Shown here in pieces: positions 1 to 12,370 of a stretch of 64,000 nt of DNA. Numbering within the stretch: the first letter of the stretch is position 1; every line of letters starts with the position of its first letter. The position numbers were made by a program, and so were the translations under genes. The notes beneath the pieces are model-generated. The model was given only the letters and a program-made list of their open reading frames with translations. It was not told the DNA's origin and did not search any database. The DNA is from Strongylocentrotus purpuratus (Eukaryota; Echinodermata; Echinoidea; Camarodonta; Strongylocentrotidae): assembly GCF_000002235.5 (NCBI RefSeq), contig NW_022145530.1, positions 248,001 through 312,000 of the forward strand, read 5' to 3'.

Positions 1-1
1 T

Positions 2-2735
2 ACTCTCAACCTTGTGATGATGGACAGAGATATGGCCATGGACCCACCCAGTCTCCTCTCAATACGACCATACAAACCCATACGCAGTAAGTCATAATGC
101 TGGTATTCCTTCATGCACTGTTTAGTTAAAGATAAACTTCTGGTAAAAAAAGAAAATGAATTCTCACAGAATCAAACGAAACTTACATTGAATGTTCAAG
201 ATTACAAATAAACATCATTTGCCAAACAATTTTGGTAGAAAATGTATACTGGCTGAGTAATGAGCATAGAAAGATGAGAAAATCAAGGTTAGTAGCCCAG
301 ACACCATTTGTGTAGTCCCATATACATCTTTCTGTGTACAGTGCTTGTTACTTTACCAAGACTGGGCCAAATTTAATATGATTCCAGACTCCAGAACCTT
401 GCAGTACACACCAATACTTACATGCTACATGATCAACTTTTTCTGATCCATGTTCCATACCTTTTCTTTCACAATGCAATCGCATGACCAGAACTCAACT
501 TTATCTTTAATATAAATAGCTTCATTCTGGAAATAAGGTAATTGTAACCAAATATTAATTATCTGAATTTTTATGCTTTCAAAAAATATCTTTACTTGAG
601 GGATCATCAGGCATTTGAAATTAAACAAGCAACTGATTATCTAATATTCTCCATACCATTTAAAAAAGATAAGGAATCTATAAGGCCAAATAATTAAAAA
701 AACATGTTTAGCGTCCTGCTTTTTTGAAAAATAGAAAGGAAGAGACCCTTTTTTTTTTTTTTTAAATGGCCGCTCAAAATGGCCTCTCTGTACATTTTCC
801 CTGACAGTCTGGCTATTTTTCAAGATGGCCGCCAACATTTAAAAAAAAAAAAAAAAAAAAAAATTAATCAAAAATAGATCCATTTTAACAGTATTTTTCA
901 TGTTTTTTTTTCTTTAAAAAAATACAATCAAAAATCAAAATAAAAAAAAAATAAAAAAAAAATAGGTGATGGCCCCCCAAAAGGAAGCGGGCGGGAACAT
1001 TAATATTTTATAAGGCTATTATCAGGGTATATTACTGGTTATTTTTCATCTTGATTTAAAAAAAAAAAAACAATAACTGAAATTATACATGTAAAAAGAT
1101 TTTACCTGATTTGTTGAGAGGTTCATGTATCTCCATTTCATTTGAACAGCTACACCGAGCAGTCAGCCCTCCAGTGACATCACTACAAGTCAGCCAATCA
1201 GCATTGGAGCTTCTAGTCACATGACATCTCCGCCTGTTCCCGAGGCCTCGAGTCCCACGGTGGTAGATGTTACACCATTGCTAAGTGATTTGACTGCCTC
1301 CAGCTCTATTCCACTAAATGCATCTTCATCGTCATTGTCCTCGTCATCGACATCGTCACCTCAAAGATTGAGGAGATCAAGCTCCGAAGATTGTATGATG
1401 ATGGAACCGATCCTCGAAAGCACAGGTAAGACACTTTTGCAATTACAGTCAAACCTGCTTCAGTGACCACCTGTCTACAAAGACCACATTTTTTGTTTCC
1501 CTTGAAAATGGTTTCTCATTGAAACATGTACTAAAGGAACCTGTCTACAAAGACCACTTTTTGTGTTTCCCTTGGGCGGTCGCTGTAGACAGGTTTGACT
1601 GTACATATTTTGTTGATTTTCAGGTACATTACCACTTCAAAGTAGAAGTGCGGTCATACTGCTTTCGTTTTGTTTGCCGGTCTATGGGTATTGATTCATT
1701 TATAAAAACACAGAACTTTCCTATGTTGTATTGTTAACTCAAGTCTTGGTCAAGGAGAGTACTAGCTGAGTAGTACCGCAATATCACAGTATTCATGTCC
1801 ATGTAGTATTGCAATTGGATTCATGAAGCCCCCTTTCCAGATGATTTTCCCCATCTTAAGCGGTACTGCCATGAAGAGATGCTGAAACATCCTAAAGTAT
1901 TTGTCCTATTTGGTATCATTTATTTCTTTACATTGGTACAGACTGGCAAATTAAGATTTAGTTGTTTAGCCAAAGGACTTTTCTGTTTTATCTGTACAAA
2001 GCCGATGAGAGGGTATAGTCTGTATACTTGGTTAAAGGTAATACAAAGTTTTGGTCTGGGGTCATGAATTCGGTTCAAATGAACATATTGGAAGCATATG
2101 CGATCCTACAATATTCAGTAATTGTTGTCGCGGTTAACATCGAGTCTAAAGTGATGAAATTGTAAATATTAAAGTCTTTATCTTGTTTAGCTCCCTCTCA
2201 AGGTCAAGGTATTAATTTAGCTTTAAAACAATGTTTCTTGACTAAAATCGATTGATTTGCTATTCCCGTTTGGAAATTATATATCAAAACTGCATCTGGC
2301 CGTTTTCAAAATTTCCCAAAATTTGTATTACCTTCAAGTTCATATCTATGGGGTAGGGCTGTTCTCCATCCACATTGGACCTTGTAACAATGTTATCATT
2401 TATATTTCCATTCTACAGGTATTATAGGTGATTTTGACGATGATGATTCCCTGGAACTCATTGTTGCTTTCAACACAATGCCGACGTACCTTGGGTCCCC
2501 TGCCAGTCCTACCAACCAGCCCCAGGCCTATCTTACAATCCAGCGTGTGAGTCTAGAGCAAGCCCTGGACCAGAATAGGAGGATCAAGCTAGTCCTGGCC
2601 GACTCCTTCCTTAGTCCCAGCATTGAGAACTCAACCGTCAGTGGGAACATCTTTGATCATTTTGACTTGTTGGAGACCAAGTTTCAGACCTGGTTGGGGT
2701 ACTTGGGTACCAAAGCAGATGGAAGGTATACTTAA
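2..2735 (+). CDS. 3' part of an unrecognised gene, three exons
   Basis: I do not recognise the family. Three exons join in frame: 2-86 (ends phase 1 at a GTAAGT donor), 1150-1425 (after an ACAG acceptor, donor GTAAGA, phase 1) and 2419-2725 (after TTCTACAG). The first exon reads LVMMDRDMAMDPPSLLS. The second is low-complexity, rich in Ser, Pro and Thr with a run of serines, and looks disordered. The third is conserved-looking and globular, starting GDFDDDDSLELIVAFN and including LADSFLSPSIENSTVSG and FDHFDLLETKFQTWLGYL. After residue R the frame could stop at a TAA at 2733-2735, with AATAAA near 3034 as poly(A) signal, or splice at the GTATAC at 2726. The phase agreement of all three exons is the main evidence for a real gene. 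The start lies upstream of the window. Confidence 0.6.
126..510 (+). mobile_element. TTAA-flanked inverted-repeat element, family A, copy 1
   Basis: A 385-bp non-coding element with TTAA at both ends and short inverted termini (TTAAAGATAAACT / AGTTTATCTTTAA type). Its body recurs at 53516-53920, and its right half at 18384-18758. The TTAA target suggests a piggyBac- or Kolobok-type transposase acting in trans. It sits in an intron of the first gene. Confidence 0.75.
511..1149. other. AT-rich intronic spacer
   Basis: Intron of the first gene. It contains poly-T and poly-A runs (about 750-764, 841-862 and 930-962) and no exon or structured RNA that I can support. Confidence 0.5.
1446..1601 (+). 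mobile_element. Tc1/mariner-like MITE (156 bp)
   Basis: Begins CAGTCAAACCTG and ends with the perfect inverse CAGGTTTGACTG. It is flanked by the dinucleotide TA on both sides, the target duplication expected for Tc1/mariner. It has an internal repeat around CTGTCTACAAAGACCAC. It has no coding capacity and lies inside an intron. Confidence 0.75.
2032..2337 (+). mobile_element. TTAA-flanked element, family B, copy 1
   Basis: Starts TTAAAGGTAATACAAAG and ends with the approximate inverse (TTTGTATTACCTTCAA). The same sequence is at 23907-24295, and an inverted partial copy is at 58030-58345. Non-coding; lies in an intron of the first gene. Confidence 0.7.
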
Positions 2736-3094
2736 TCACATGTCTGTCACATGATGCATACAGTCCAGTCTGCCCCTGGCTAACTTGATCACAAATTGTT
2801 CTTCAAATTGTCAAAAATTATCTTTTTCTTTGAATGTAACATTCTTCTATTAAAATGCAATGTCTCTGAAAACGATTTCCATGGGTAGAAGTTTGGTTGG
2901 AATATTGAGACAAGTTGCAAATTTTATCGAGAAAAAAAATGATTTTGAATCTCTCAGTGTCTTGCCAATTTAATGATCTTGTAGCTTGTTTGCCTTTATA
3001 AATTCCCTGTATCAAACGCAATTTGTCCATGCAATAAAAACGAACTCAATATACGCAGAACTTTTTGCCCTTTCTTTCCATCCATTTAGTATGT

Positions 3095-3520
3095 TTTTAA
3101 TGCTCTTGATCAAAAGATACTCAGCAAAAACAAAATTTTTTAAATATATGTCTCGAGGGGTTTAATTTAAAGGCCACCTATGCTTAAAGGCAACCTGGTC
3201 ATAATGGTCTTTTTTATTCTACACCACTAAAGAGACATGAATACAAGACCAGTCTGCCTTATCACTGTTTGTTTTTCTTTCAACTTTTTGTGTGGAAGTA
3301 TGTATGTTTTTAATGCTCTTGATCAAAAGATACTCAGCCAAACCAAAAAAAAAATGAAATATATGTCCCGAGAGGTTTAATTTAAAGGCCACCTCTGCTT
3401 AAAGGCAGCCTGGTCATAATGGTCTTTTTTATTCTACACCACTAAAGAGACATGAATACAAGACCAGTCTGCCTTATCACTGTTTGTTTTTCTTTCAACT
3501 TTTTGTGTGGAAGTATGTTC
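3095..3520 (+). repeat. Direct tandem duplication, period about 215 bp
   Basis: Two adjacent copies share TGCTCTTGATCAAAAGATAC through TTTTTGTGTGGAAGTATG. The segment AGAGACATGA starts at 3231 and again at 3446. The copies differ at scattered positions, so the duplication is not brand new. Nothing coding seen. Confidence 0.8.
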
Positions 3521-4040
3521 TTGTAATTGCTAACTCATTTACAGTCAAACTCATTATATAAAAAAAAAAGTCACTTTTCTATCTTAAAAGTTTAAGACCA
3601 ACTTTAACCAATGATAGTATAGGAATTTGCATTCGTAAATTGACTGCCATATGCAATAATGAAAGGGCATAACTATACATGGATGTAACAACGATGATAC
3701 TAGAAACATAATGTTGATGACGTGAATGGTGATTATGATGGCAATGGTGATGGCAATGGGAATCAAATTGTACATTGTGTGAATGGTTTGGGCCTATTTA
3801 TAGACATTCAATGCTTTATAATTGCTTAAATTACTACGATTACTTGGTTAATTACATTGATTTTGGTGATGACTATGATAGCAGAGATCGGTGATTTTAA
3901 ATGATATTTATTTTATTGTAGTGGTTACACCCAATTGAGATGAATAATGATGTTAATGATGATGACGTTTATAGTGATATAAAGTATCTCTGTGTTGAAA
4001 ATCGTGATGTTCATAGAGAATATGCTAAATTTAATTTTAG
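3521..4040. other. Spacer, nothing recognised
   Basis: AT-rich sequence with loose ATG/GTGAT-rich low-complexity stretches near 3690-3760 and 3940-3970. I see no gene, hairpin or repeat that I can support. Confidence 0.4.
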
Positions 4041-4996
4041 CTATCGCCAATACCCCCAAATGCCCGGATGTTATTTTCAAGCCTCCATTTCAAATGCACT
4101 CTGTGATAGCTAGGTGACTCAGTCGCTTCCAGTCTTTTGTGCAGCTAAACTGTACCGTCCAGTCTCACCCAATGCAGAGCAGCGTAGCAGCCAGCAGTCA
4201 ATAGTCACTGTGCTAGCTGTCTATATTATAGAGATATTGACTGCTTTGAAAAAGCACTGTATGGTGTCCGCTCGCTCAAAGAACTTTTTAACACGTAAAC
4301 CAATGGGTATCGCAGCACAATTTTACTATTTTCATGGTAATCAGAATTTTGAGGGATCTCACTCTTGGACTATTAACCAGTAATGGCATTTTTCGCTTCT
4401 TTACGGGAATGGCTAAAATCAAGAGTTCAAGACTCCAATTTCGACCAATCAGATGGCTGGATTTCTTAAGTGAGGTATATAAAGTACTATGTCGTAAGCA
4501 ATTCTCTATGTTTTACAAACTGTGAATCTGCTGTGTGCTGGTCGCAAAAAATAAATGAAAGAACCTTCAGAGATATCCCTGAATGAGAGATGTGTCTTAC
4601 TTGGGTAATCTTCCCAACAAGTCCTATACAGCGCGCACGCGCGCGACCTGGAAAAGGTTGATCCAAAGGCAAGACCAGTTTAAAATCACTGCACAATCGT
4701 GACTCGGTTCGCAGCATTTTTACAAAGAACAATTACAAAATGATGGACATGCAGTGAGATTCCTTAAGTATTTCTTCTCAAAAAATCATGGATACAATCA
4801 AAATCAGAGGGAGTCGGTAGCAGCCGACCAGAGAGAAATCTAGAATTGGCTTTCGGATCAGTATATTATGCATGCGTGATATGTGTATCTTGCGCGCGCC
4901 GCATGCACCATATACCGGATGTATAGGAGTACCGGAAGTGGCTCAAAATTACATCCAAGAGGCGCACATCCTGGTATTTGGGGGTATTGGCGATGG
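4041..4996. mobile_element. Putative non-autonomous DNA transposon with ~28-bp TIRs
   Basis: The left end CTATCGCCAATACCCCCAAA and the inverse of the right end CCATCGCCAATACCCCCAAA agree over about 28 bases with a few changes. The 956-bp interior holds a CG-rich stretch (about 4629-4650) and no protein match. I could not identify a clear target duplication, so the family is unknown. Confidence 0.55.
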
Positions 4997-5565
4997 CGAG
5001 AATTCTTTTGGGGCATTTACTATTTCAGTATTTGTATTTATTAACATTTATTTCCTTCTCAACAGTACAATATGAAACACGATGTATATATAAATGATAT
5101 ATGTAACAATTATTTCAACATAGAGTATACAGTAAATAATTCAGATACGGAAGGAGGCGAAAACCCGGAAAGCATAGCTTGAGTTGGGAACGCCCATAAT
5201 AAGTTAACATAGAGTTAATGCCCTTCTTGCTGTCAACAGACAATATATTATTCATTCCATCATTTGGTAAAGTATTTCAAAGGCAATTTATGAATAAGCC
5301 ATGTTCACAGATGCTGTTAAGGGGTATGAAAAATATTTTTGTAATTTATTTTTATGAAGCTGTTTTAAGTGGTACACTTCCCATTATAATGGATATAGAT
5401 GAAAATATTTGTCGACTATAACAAAATGTAATTATTTATTACTAATTTTTACTGATTGAAATTGATGGTGCTTAATCTTTGAGTTGTGGAGGACCAAAGA
5501 TATTTATTGAGTCAACAGTTTTGTAAATTCTTGTTTCAACGGAGTAGCTCACATGATGCAATGTT
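4997..5565. other. Spacer, nothing recognised
   Basis: AT-rich sequence with no supported gene. Short open frames here have no recognisable domain. Confidence 0.4.
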
Positions 5566-5876
5566 TTAAAGATATAGACAGGTAGTGGTAAAATTGCGGT
5601 TCAAGGGTTTTGGGTGCAAAATATCCATTCAATATTGTTTAAATATCGCTTTCAGAGGTTTAGATGGCAATACTTAAACCTAAATTTGCAACAACAAAAA
5701 AAGAAATATATGCCCAAATGTTCAATGTTAAAGTGCATTCGCGATATCTATCCAGGCCGGATCCATATGATAATTTACCAAATATATCAATTAGTTGGCG
5801 GTTTCCCGCATGATTGGTAATAAGAGCTTCCATTTCATCTTTTGAGAGGGGGCGTTTCCAAAACTGGTCTATACCT
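5566..5876 (-). mobile_element. Decayed relative of TTAA family A
   Basis: The right end (about 5805-5876) is the inverse of the left half of the element at 18384-18758, sharing GGTAATRAGAGCTTCCATTT and the GGGGCGTTTCCAA segment. Ends resemble TTTAAAGATATAGAC and GTCTATACCTTTA. Boundaries are approximate. Confidence 0.5.
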
Positions 5877-6082
5877 TTATCAAAAATGAAATGATGGTGT
5901 CATACAAATGCTGTGAATGAACTGAAGGAAAACATTAATTGACGTACATGTATAGATATAAAAAAAAAGGTCTTCTCTCAAACAGTTAACATTTATATGA
6001 TTTAAAGTTGAAGGGAAATGAAGGGAATCTACTCATTTACCCCTTCCAATTCTACCAACATTGCATCGTGGGAGCATTGTGT

Positions 6083-6150
6083 TGTATCCTGGATCGATGA
6101 CTAGGCTTAGATCTACAACATCGTGTACTAAAGTAAAGTAAAGTAAAGTA
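6083..6150 (+). repeat. Interspersed repeat 3' end with (AAAGT)n tail
   Basis: The segment ATCCTGGATCGATGACTAGG through CAACATCGTGT followed by AAAGTAAAGTAAAGTA recurs at 15617-15680. A conserved end plus a short tandem tail is typical of LINE or SINE 3' ends. The body of the element is missing here. Confidence 0.6.
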
Positions 6151-6262
6151 TATTGGTGAAGGCTCTTGATTCTCATATTAGAGTTTTCTGGGTTGAATCC
6201 TTGCTTGGTGGCTTACAGGATCGACCAGGGTGTTTTATCCCTAATTGTTCCCTCTAGATCCA

Positions 6263-6573
6263 GGGGGTATTTCACAAAGACTCTAAGTCGAACTTAACTC
6301 TAAGTTGGACTTATAAATTGTGGATAGCCATGTGTAGCCTTAAAATAAAATATATTCAAAAGCAAATATACAAGTATTTTAGACTTTTCATAAATTCCAC
6401 ATCAAGAACATGAAATCTCCCATGATAATTGAAAATATGAATGATTTGAATCAACATTTATGCCTTTTGAAATAACTTGTACAAAATATTTTCAATGGGG
6501 CTAACGGCTTTCCATAATTTATAAGTCAAACCTAGAGATACGTTAAACTTATGATCTTTGTGAAACATCCCCC
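6263..6573. mobile_element. MITE with GGGGGTATTTCACAAAG termini
   Basis: Left end GGGGGTATTTCACAAAGA matches the inverse of the right end (CTTTGTGAAACATCCCCC). A related element is at 60319-60466, and a lone end lies near 8370-8430. The 311-bp interior is non-coding. Confidence 0.6.
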
Positions 6574-7380
6574 AGGTGTATCACAAGGGTACCTGGCAAC
6601 GCAGGGAGTTACTGTCATTACAGGGCCTACAGAAAGAGCAGTATTAATTTGATTGATGAGGCTGCTTTGGGTAAATAAGACCTCATCGTATCATGAAGTA
6701 TTATCAAGTACCTCATTGTAGTGTGTCTGCATATTTCTTGTATAAGATGTTGATATTACTCAAAAGTTTTTCCTATATTAGGAATATACTTGAATGATTC
6801 TGAAATGAATAGGTATTATATGTGTAATTCCTAAAGGTATAATCTTCTGTTGTAAAGTGATGATCATGAACATCACAATAATAAATAGTGCAATGTATAA
6901 TCTGTTGTATTACTGATCTGTATAAAAACGTATGTTTACAATTGTATTTGTTCATTTTGTAATGTTTCCATAATATATATATTGATCTTTCATCTCAATT
7001 GAATAAATGATTATATTGTAATATACATGTGCTGTATACTTATCTTTAGATTGTATTTATTTTTTCTGTAGAGTTGGAGACAATGGTTCCCAAAGTTTAA
7101 TGGGAGAGAAAAAAAAAAGATTGAAAGAGATAGACAGAGATAAATAGAAAGACAACTAAAACAGAATAGTTTTGAAGATATATATACTCCAGGTAATAAT
7201 AGTAGTGATGTTGAAAGTGATGATGATGATGTTGTTTCACTGTCGTACTGAAGGGGAGTTCGGGGGCAGTTGACCCCCCCCCCCAATAAAATTCAAGCAT
7301 GGTTCGTTTCTAATTCAATACCAGTGATTTCCAAATGTTGTTGAAATGTCCTGATTTTCCGGGTTTTTTTCTCTCATTTT
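6574..7380. other. Spacer, nothing recognised
   Basis: AT-rich sequence with a short C run at 7265-7275 and GATGAT-type low complexity at 7205-7235. The antisense open frames here are low-complexity translations without a domain. Confidence 0.4.
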
Positions 7381-7399
7381 TGCCCAGTATGCCAGAGGC

Positions 7400-8160
7400 A
7401 TACTGGGCCCCTTTTCCTTTCTAATAAGTACCATATTTCCTTCGGATAAGTGCCCCTTTTCATTTTTTTATATCAGCCCCTCCCCCTTTTAACATCTGAT
7501 AAATGCCCCTTTCAAAATCTGATAGGTGCCCTTCTCCTCCCAACAGATTCCTCATTTCCATTCTCACAAGTGCCTCTTTTCATTTCTGGTAAGTGTACCT
7601 TTTCAGGTGCTAGAAGTGCCATTTTTACCTCTGAAGGCTCTGATAATTGCCCTTTTTACTTTGACACGAGCACTTTTTCTTTTTGAATAACTTTCATTTT
7701 CCCTTTTGATAAGAGCCTAATTTTCCTTTCTCTATAACATGAACCCCTAATTCAAGGCGACTTAGAGCCCCTTTCTTCTTTAATTCTCCATAGACCTCGC
7801 TCGCTCGCATTTATAGATGGTATAATTATATTACTTATAAAATTCTTTCTTCGTTAGATTGTGCTTAATACTAGTCAGATTTTTTTTTTGGTCTTCTTTA
7901 TGAGATGTAAGTTTTTGGACTGGGACCTCGCAAATCTTTAAATGCAAAGTATGTTGCTTAATTAAACAGTATCTTGTATCATGCACGTAAAGGAAGAAAC
8001 AAATATTGATATCATCCCTGGCAGTGTAATCACAATCGTGACGATGTAGGGGTATATGCCAATGTCTAAAAAATGTGTAGGTTTTGTTGATGTTTCCCTT
8101 TTGTACTTAATGGCCCTTTCCCCAGTAAGTGCCCTTTTTGTTGATGCCCCCTCCCTACTT
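7400..8160 (+). repeat. Degenerate minisatellite, TGATAAGTGCCCCTTTTC-like
   Basis: Irregular copies of a 20-35 base motif built on GATAAGTGCCCCTTTTC recur across this stretch, with gaps. The same motif appears inverted at about 22200-22530 and direct at about 22850-23180, so it is a dispersed, decaying minisatellite. Confidence 0.6.
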
Positions 8161-8873
8161 TTGGAAGACTAGGCGCCATTCATGCGACTGGTTGCTCTCA
8201 CCATTGGTCTCTACTATCTCAATTATGCTCTTTAGATAATATTTTTTCCTTCAATAATGAACTATCAAAAAAGGTAAATTCTGTAGATTTGTGACCATGA
8301 TTAATACGTCCCTTGAGAGACAAATGCCAGTAAATGGTGAGAGCAAACAGTGGCATGAACGGCCTGCTATAGTTAAGTCCAACTTAAAGTTATTCTTAGT
8401 CTTTGTGAAACACTTCCAATGTCCTCCTCCCGGTTGTTTCTTCCCTATTTGGTCTAGTACCTTCTACTTTTCCTTCTAACATATCCTTCAAGAGACTCTG
8501 ATTTTTTTCAATATGACCAAAATGTTTCGCCTTTCTTTCTTTCACTTTTTTTTTACAAGGATATCTTATTTAAGCCCCGCCATATGCAATATTTCTATTT
8601 CAGTGTTCAAATCTTTCCACGATATTCTCATCGTTCTCTTGTACCCCCAAATTTCAAATAATGTGATTTTCTTTTCCATAGCCTTGGTTTATGTCCGTAT
8701 TTTCTGCTCCATACAATAGAAAAGACCAGGCATAACAATTTATCAGTCTCATTCTAAGTTCAAATTTCACTTGTCTTGCTGTAAATAAGTCTTTCTTGCC
8801 AGAAATGTATTCTGTGCGATTTCAATCCTACGAAAGACCATTAGTGCCACGAAGAAAAAAAAACACACTTTCT

Positions 8874-9445
8874 ACTAATCTGTTTAAACAGATTACGATA
8901 TTTCTTCTAATCTGTTTAAACAGATTATAATCTGTTTAAACAGATTACGGTATTTCTACTAATCTGTTTAAACAGATTACGGTATTTCTACTAATCTGTT
9001 TAAACAGATTACGATATTTCTTCTAATCTGTTTAAACAGATTATAATCTGTTTAAACAGATTACGGTATTTCTACTAATCTGTTTAAACAGATTACGGTA
9101 TTTCTACTAATCTGTTTAAACAGATTACAGTACTTCAACTAATCTGTTTAAACAGATTATAATCTGTTTAAACAGATTACGGTATTTCTACTAATCTGTT
9201 ATAACAGATTACGATATTTCTTCTAATCTGTTTAAACAGATTATAATCTGTTTAAACAGATTACGGTATTTCCACTAATCTGTTATAACAGATTACGATA
9301 TTTCTTCTAATCTGTTTAAACAGATTATAATCTGTTTAAACAGATTACGGTATTTCCACTAATCTGTTATAACAGATTACGATATTTCTTCTAATCTGTT
9401 TAAACAGATTACATTACTTCAACTAATCTGTTTAAACAGATTACG
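8874..9445. repeat. Array of 18-bp palindromes, left arm
   Basis: About 20 copies of AATCTGTTTAAACAGATT, each its own inverse. Some are joined in pairs through a shared AT, others separated by 14-base linkers (ACGATATTTCTTCT, ACGGTATTTCTACT). A variant with TTATAA in the centre occurs at regular places. This gives a higher-order repeat rather than a simple tandem. Confidence 0.95.
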
Positions 9446-10670
9446 GATCCTACTTTTGTCACTTCCCCTGGCCTGCGCTGCGCGCGCGGCCCACGTACGT
9501 TTCTCATAGACTCGCGTACGTGCGCTTAGTGGGCGATGCCATGCTTGCTATGACGTCACTCGTAAACAGTTAAAATGCAAAGCCGAACATAACATTATGC
9601 TAATATAATTACCTCACTCTTTACCCCCTAACCAATCAAATACAAGTAAAAATATGGAAAGAAAAGTTCCCCTACCCCCAAATGAATATTCATATTGCCA
9701 ATTTGATACATAGTTTTCAAATAATCATTGAAGATAACTTGACGTATATTCAAATTTTAATGGACCATAATTTTGGCAAAAATCACGGAAATTTACATTT
9801 TGTTGTAAGGTTGTAGCAAATTTATTATAAACTCTTCATCTCAATTTTTGTGTGACGTAATATTTTTAAAGCATATGAATGAGGATGTTTCCTGAAATAG
9901 TCCATTGACCTTATTTTCGTTCCAGTTTTTTTTGGCATTATGGCTTAAGTTTGAACACGAGAGACTTTGAGGTATTTTTTAATTCATCGGCGCTAAGCGC
10001 ATTTCGAGGCCGTGCGCGTCGGGGTGGAGATTTTGTCCCGCATTGTATCAAGGATGCGTGATTTGCGTGCTTTTGATAGCTAGCATGCCATTGTGTATAC
10101 AGCAGCGGTAAGTGAATCCAAGTCGGTCATATTCATATTGATCCTGAAAGGCCTAGTTAGATCTACAGTTGACCGAGAACATCTCATTATAGCTATAGAC
10201 TAATAGACTTTAGAAGATAGTCTCTAGATTTTGTTGTTTTTTCTTTAATTTATTAAACTTTGCTTGGCCTTGGTGATTGTCAACTGGGCACAAAATCAAA
10301 AGTTGTATTTGATTTAACATAGTCTAGACCCCTGCAAGTTGTGGAATTTGTTTCTGCATGAGAAAATAATAATAGATCCTATTCCTAGTCTAGATTTAAA
10401 CCTAGTTATAGATCTCGTCTCTAGATCTAGAGTGGAGCTAAAGAGTAAAGTCTTGACTCTAGTGGAAAATATAAATTAAAGCCATGATTATCAATTTATT
10501 GCGCAGACTCCTCGAAGAAAAAAAATTCTTGCGAGATTATGAGAAATCTAGACTCTATAGTCTAGATCCTATCTAGTTTTTTTTTTCATGAAGTAATGGA
10601 TCTACCTGAAAGGTGCGAACTAAATTCATCATTTTCCAACATAAAAATTGTCTAGCATTTTGTAGCAAGT

Positions 10671-11460
10671 AGAGTAAAGGAGCCCGTAATCGGCCAGCTC
10701 CCGTTTTCGGCCGATTGGTTGGATACAAGGTAAAATCACTCTAAAATACATCGCATAATAGCATAACACATATCCCACACATACCATACCATGCCAGTGT
10801 CACTGAAGAACCACATTTGCAATGGAAAATATATCCTAAAATATCACATTTTAGCGATGTAATCGCCGGTCCCGCTACCCAAATCTGAAAAATCGAGTAT
10901 CTTACGCGTGTCTGTAAGAAATATGGGTACCATAAAATGAGCTTTATTTCAAGTATTTTTCAGATTTAAAGCCCGATTTTGTGCTAGTCGCAAGCTCAAA
11001 AGTATGTCATCGCATGTATTAAATCAATGCAGCCGCACACCGCGACGCACACACGATATCTCTATCTAATTCAGATTCCAACCTCCGATCACCGCTGTGC
11101 CCGTCTTCGGCCAGGCGAGCACCAGGGAGCTCCGGCGTGGGATACCTGCTCCCTTTGCCTGCTCCGCCCGCTTGTGCTGTACATCAGCGCGGAAACGCAC
11201 GGCGCGCGCGAGCGCTTCCTATTGACTTTGTACATGCGGCCGTAAACTGAAACGCTCGGCCGATAACGGGCTCCAAAACAGTGAAAATTGAAATGGATAT
11301 TGTCATGGCAATTCGTGATTTTTTTCTGGGATTCTTTTTTTGTGTAAATAATAATAATATTTGCTTCATGATTTGAACAAGAAATGATAATAAATAGGAA
11401 GTAAAGAGTCCTAAAAATAGGATTTTGTCTTAAGTGGCCGAAAACGGGCTACTTTACTCT
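10671..11460. mobile_element. Nested element with 25-bp inverted ends inside the foldback centre
   Basis: AGAGTAAAGGAGCCCGTAAT at the left is inverted at the right end (11436-11460), with 22 of 25 positions matching. The GCCCGT/CGGCC motif is repeated internally near 10683-10715 and 11258-11275. It could be an independent insertion or the foldback's own middle domain. The 72-codon open frame at 11027-11245 has no recognisable domain. Confidence 0.5.
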
Positions 11461-12370
11461 AAAACAGTTTAAATTAGAGGCCTAAATGTGTAAAGCTATT
11501 GAGCTCTTCATGCAGCCCTTATTCAGTATGTTGATAAATAAGGAGTCTGCACAATAAATTGATAAACATGGCTTAAGATTAATTGAAGCAAAGTTTAATA
11601 AATTAAAGAAAAAACAACAAATTCTAGAGACTATCTTCTAGAGTCTATAATAGCTATAATGAGATGCTCTCGGTCAACTGTAGATCTAACTAGGCCTTTC
11701 AGGATCAATATGAATATGACCGACTAGGATTCACTTACTGCTGCTGTATACACAATGGCATGCTAGTTATCAAAAGCACGCAAATCACGCATCCTTGATA
11801 CAATGCGGGACAAAATCTCCACCCCGACGCGCACGGCCTCGAAATGCGCTTAGCGCCGATGAATTAAAAAATACCTCAAAGTCTCTCGTGTTCAAACTTA
11901 GGCCATAATGCCAAAAAAAACTGGAACGAAAATAAGGTCAATGGACTATTTCAGGAAACATCCTCACTCATATGCTTTAAAAATATTACGTCACACAAAA
12001 ATTGAGATGAAGAGTTTATAATAAATTTGCTACAACCTTACAACAAAATGTAAATTTCCGTGATTTTTGCCAAAATTATGGTCCATTAAAATTTGAATAT
12101 ACGTCAAGTTATCTTCAATGATTATTTGAAAACTATGTATCAAATTGGCAATATGAATATTCATTTGGGGGTAGGGGAACTTTTCTTTCCATATTTTTAC
12201 TTGTATTTGATTGGTTAGGGGGTAAAGAGTGAGGTAATTATATTAGCATAATGTTATGTTCGGCTTTGCATTTTAACTGTTTACGAGTGACGTCATAGCA
12301 AGCATGGCATCGCCCACTAAGCGCACGTGCGCGCAGCGCAGGCCAGGGGAAGTGACAAAAGTAGGATCCG

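Noticed and set aside
8874-9445. Regularly spaced palindromic repeats resembling a CRISPR array
   Set aside because: Linkers are only 2-14 bases and reused rather than unique, the array is mirrored 3 kb away as a transposon arm, and the genome is clearly eukaryotic.
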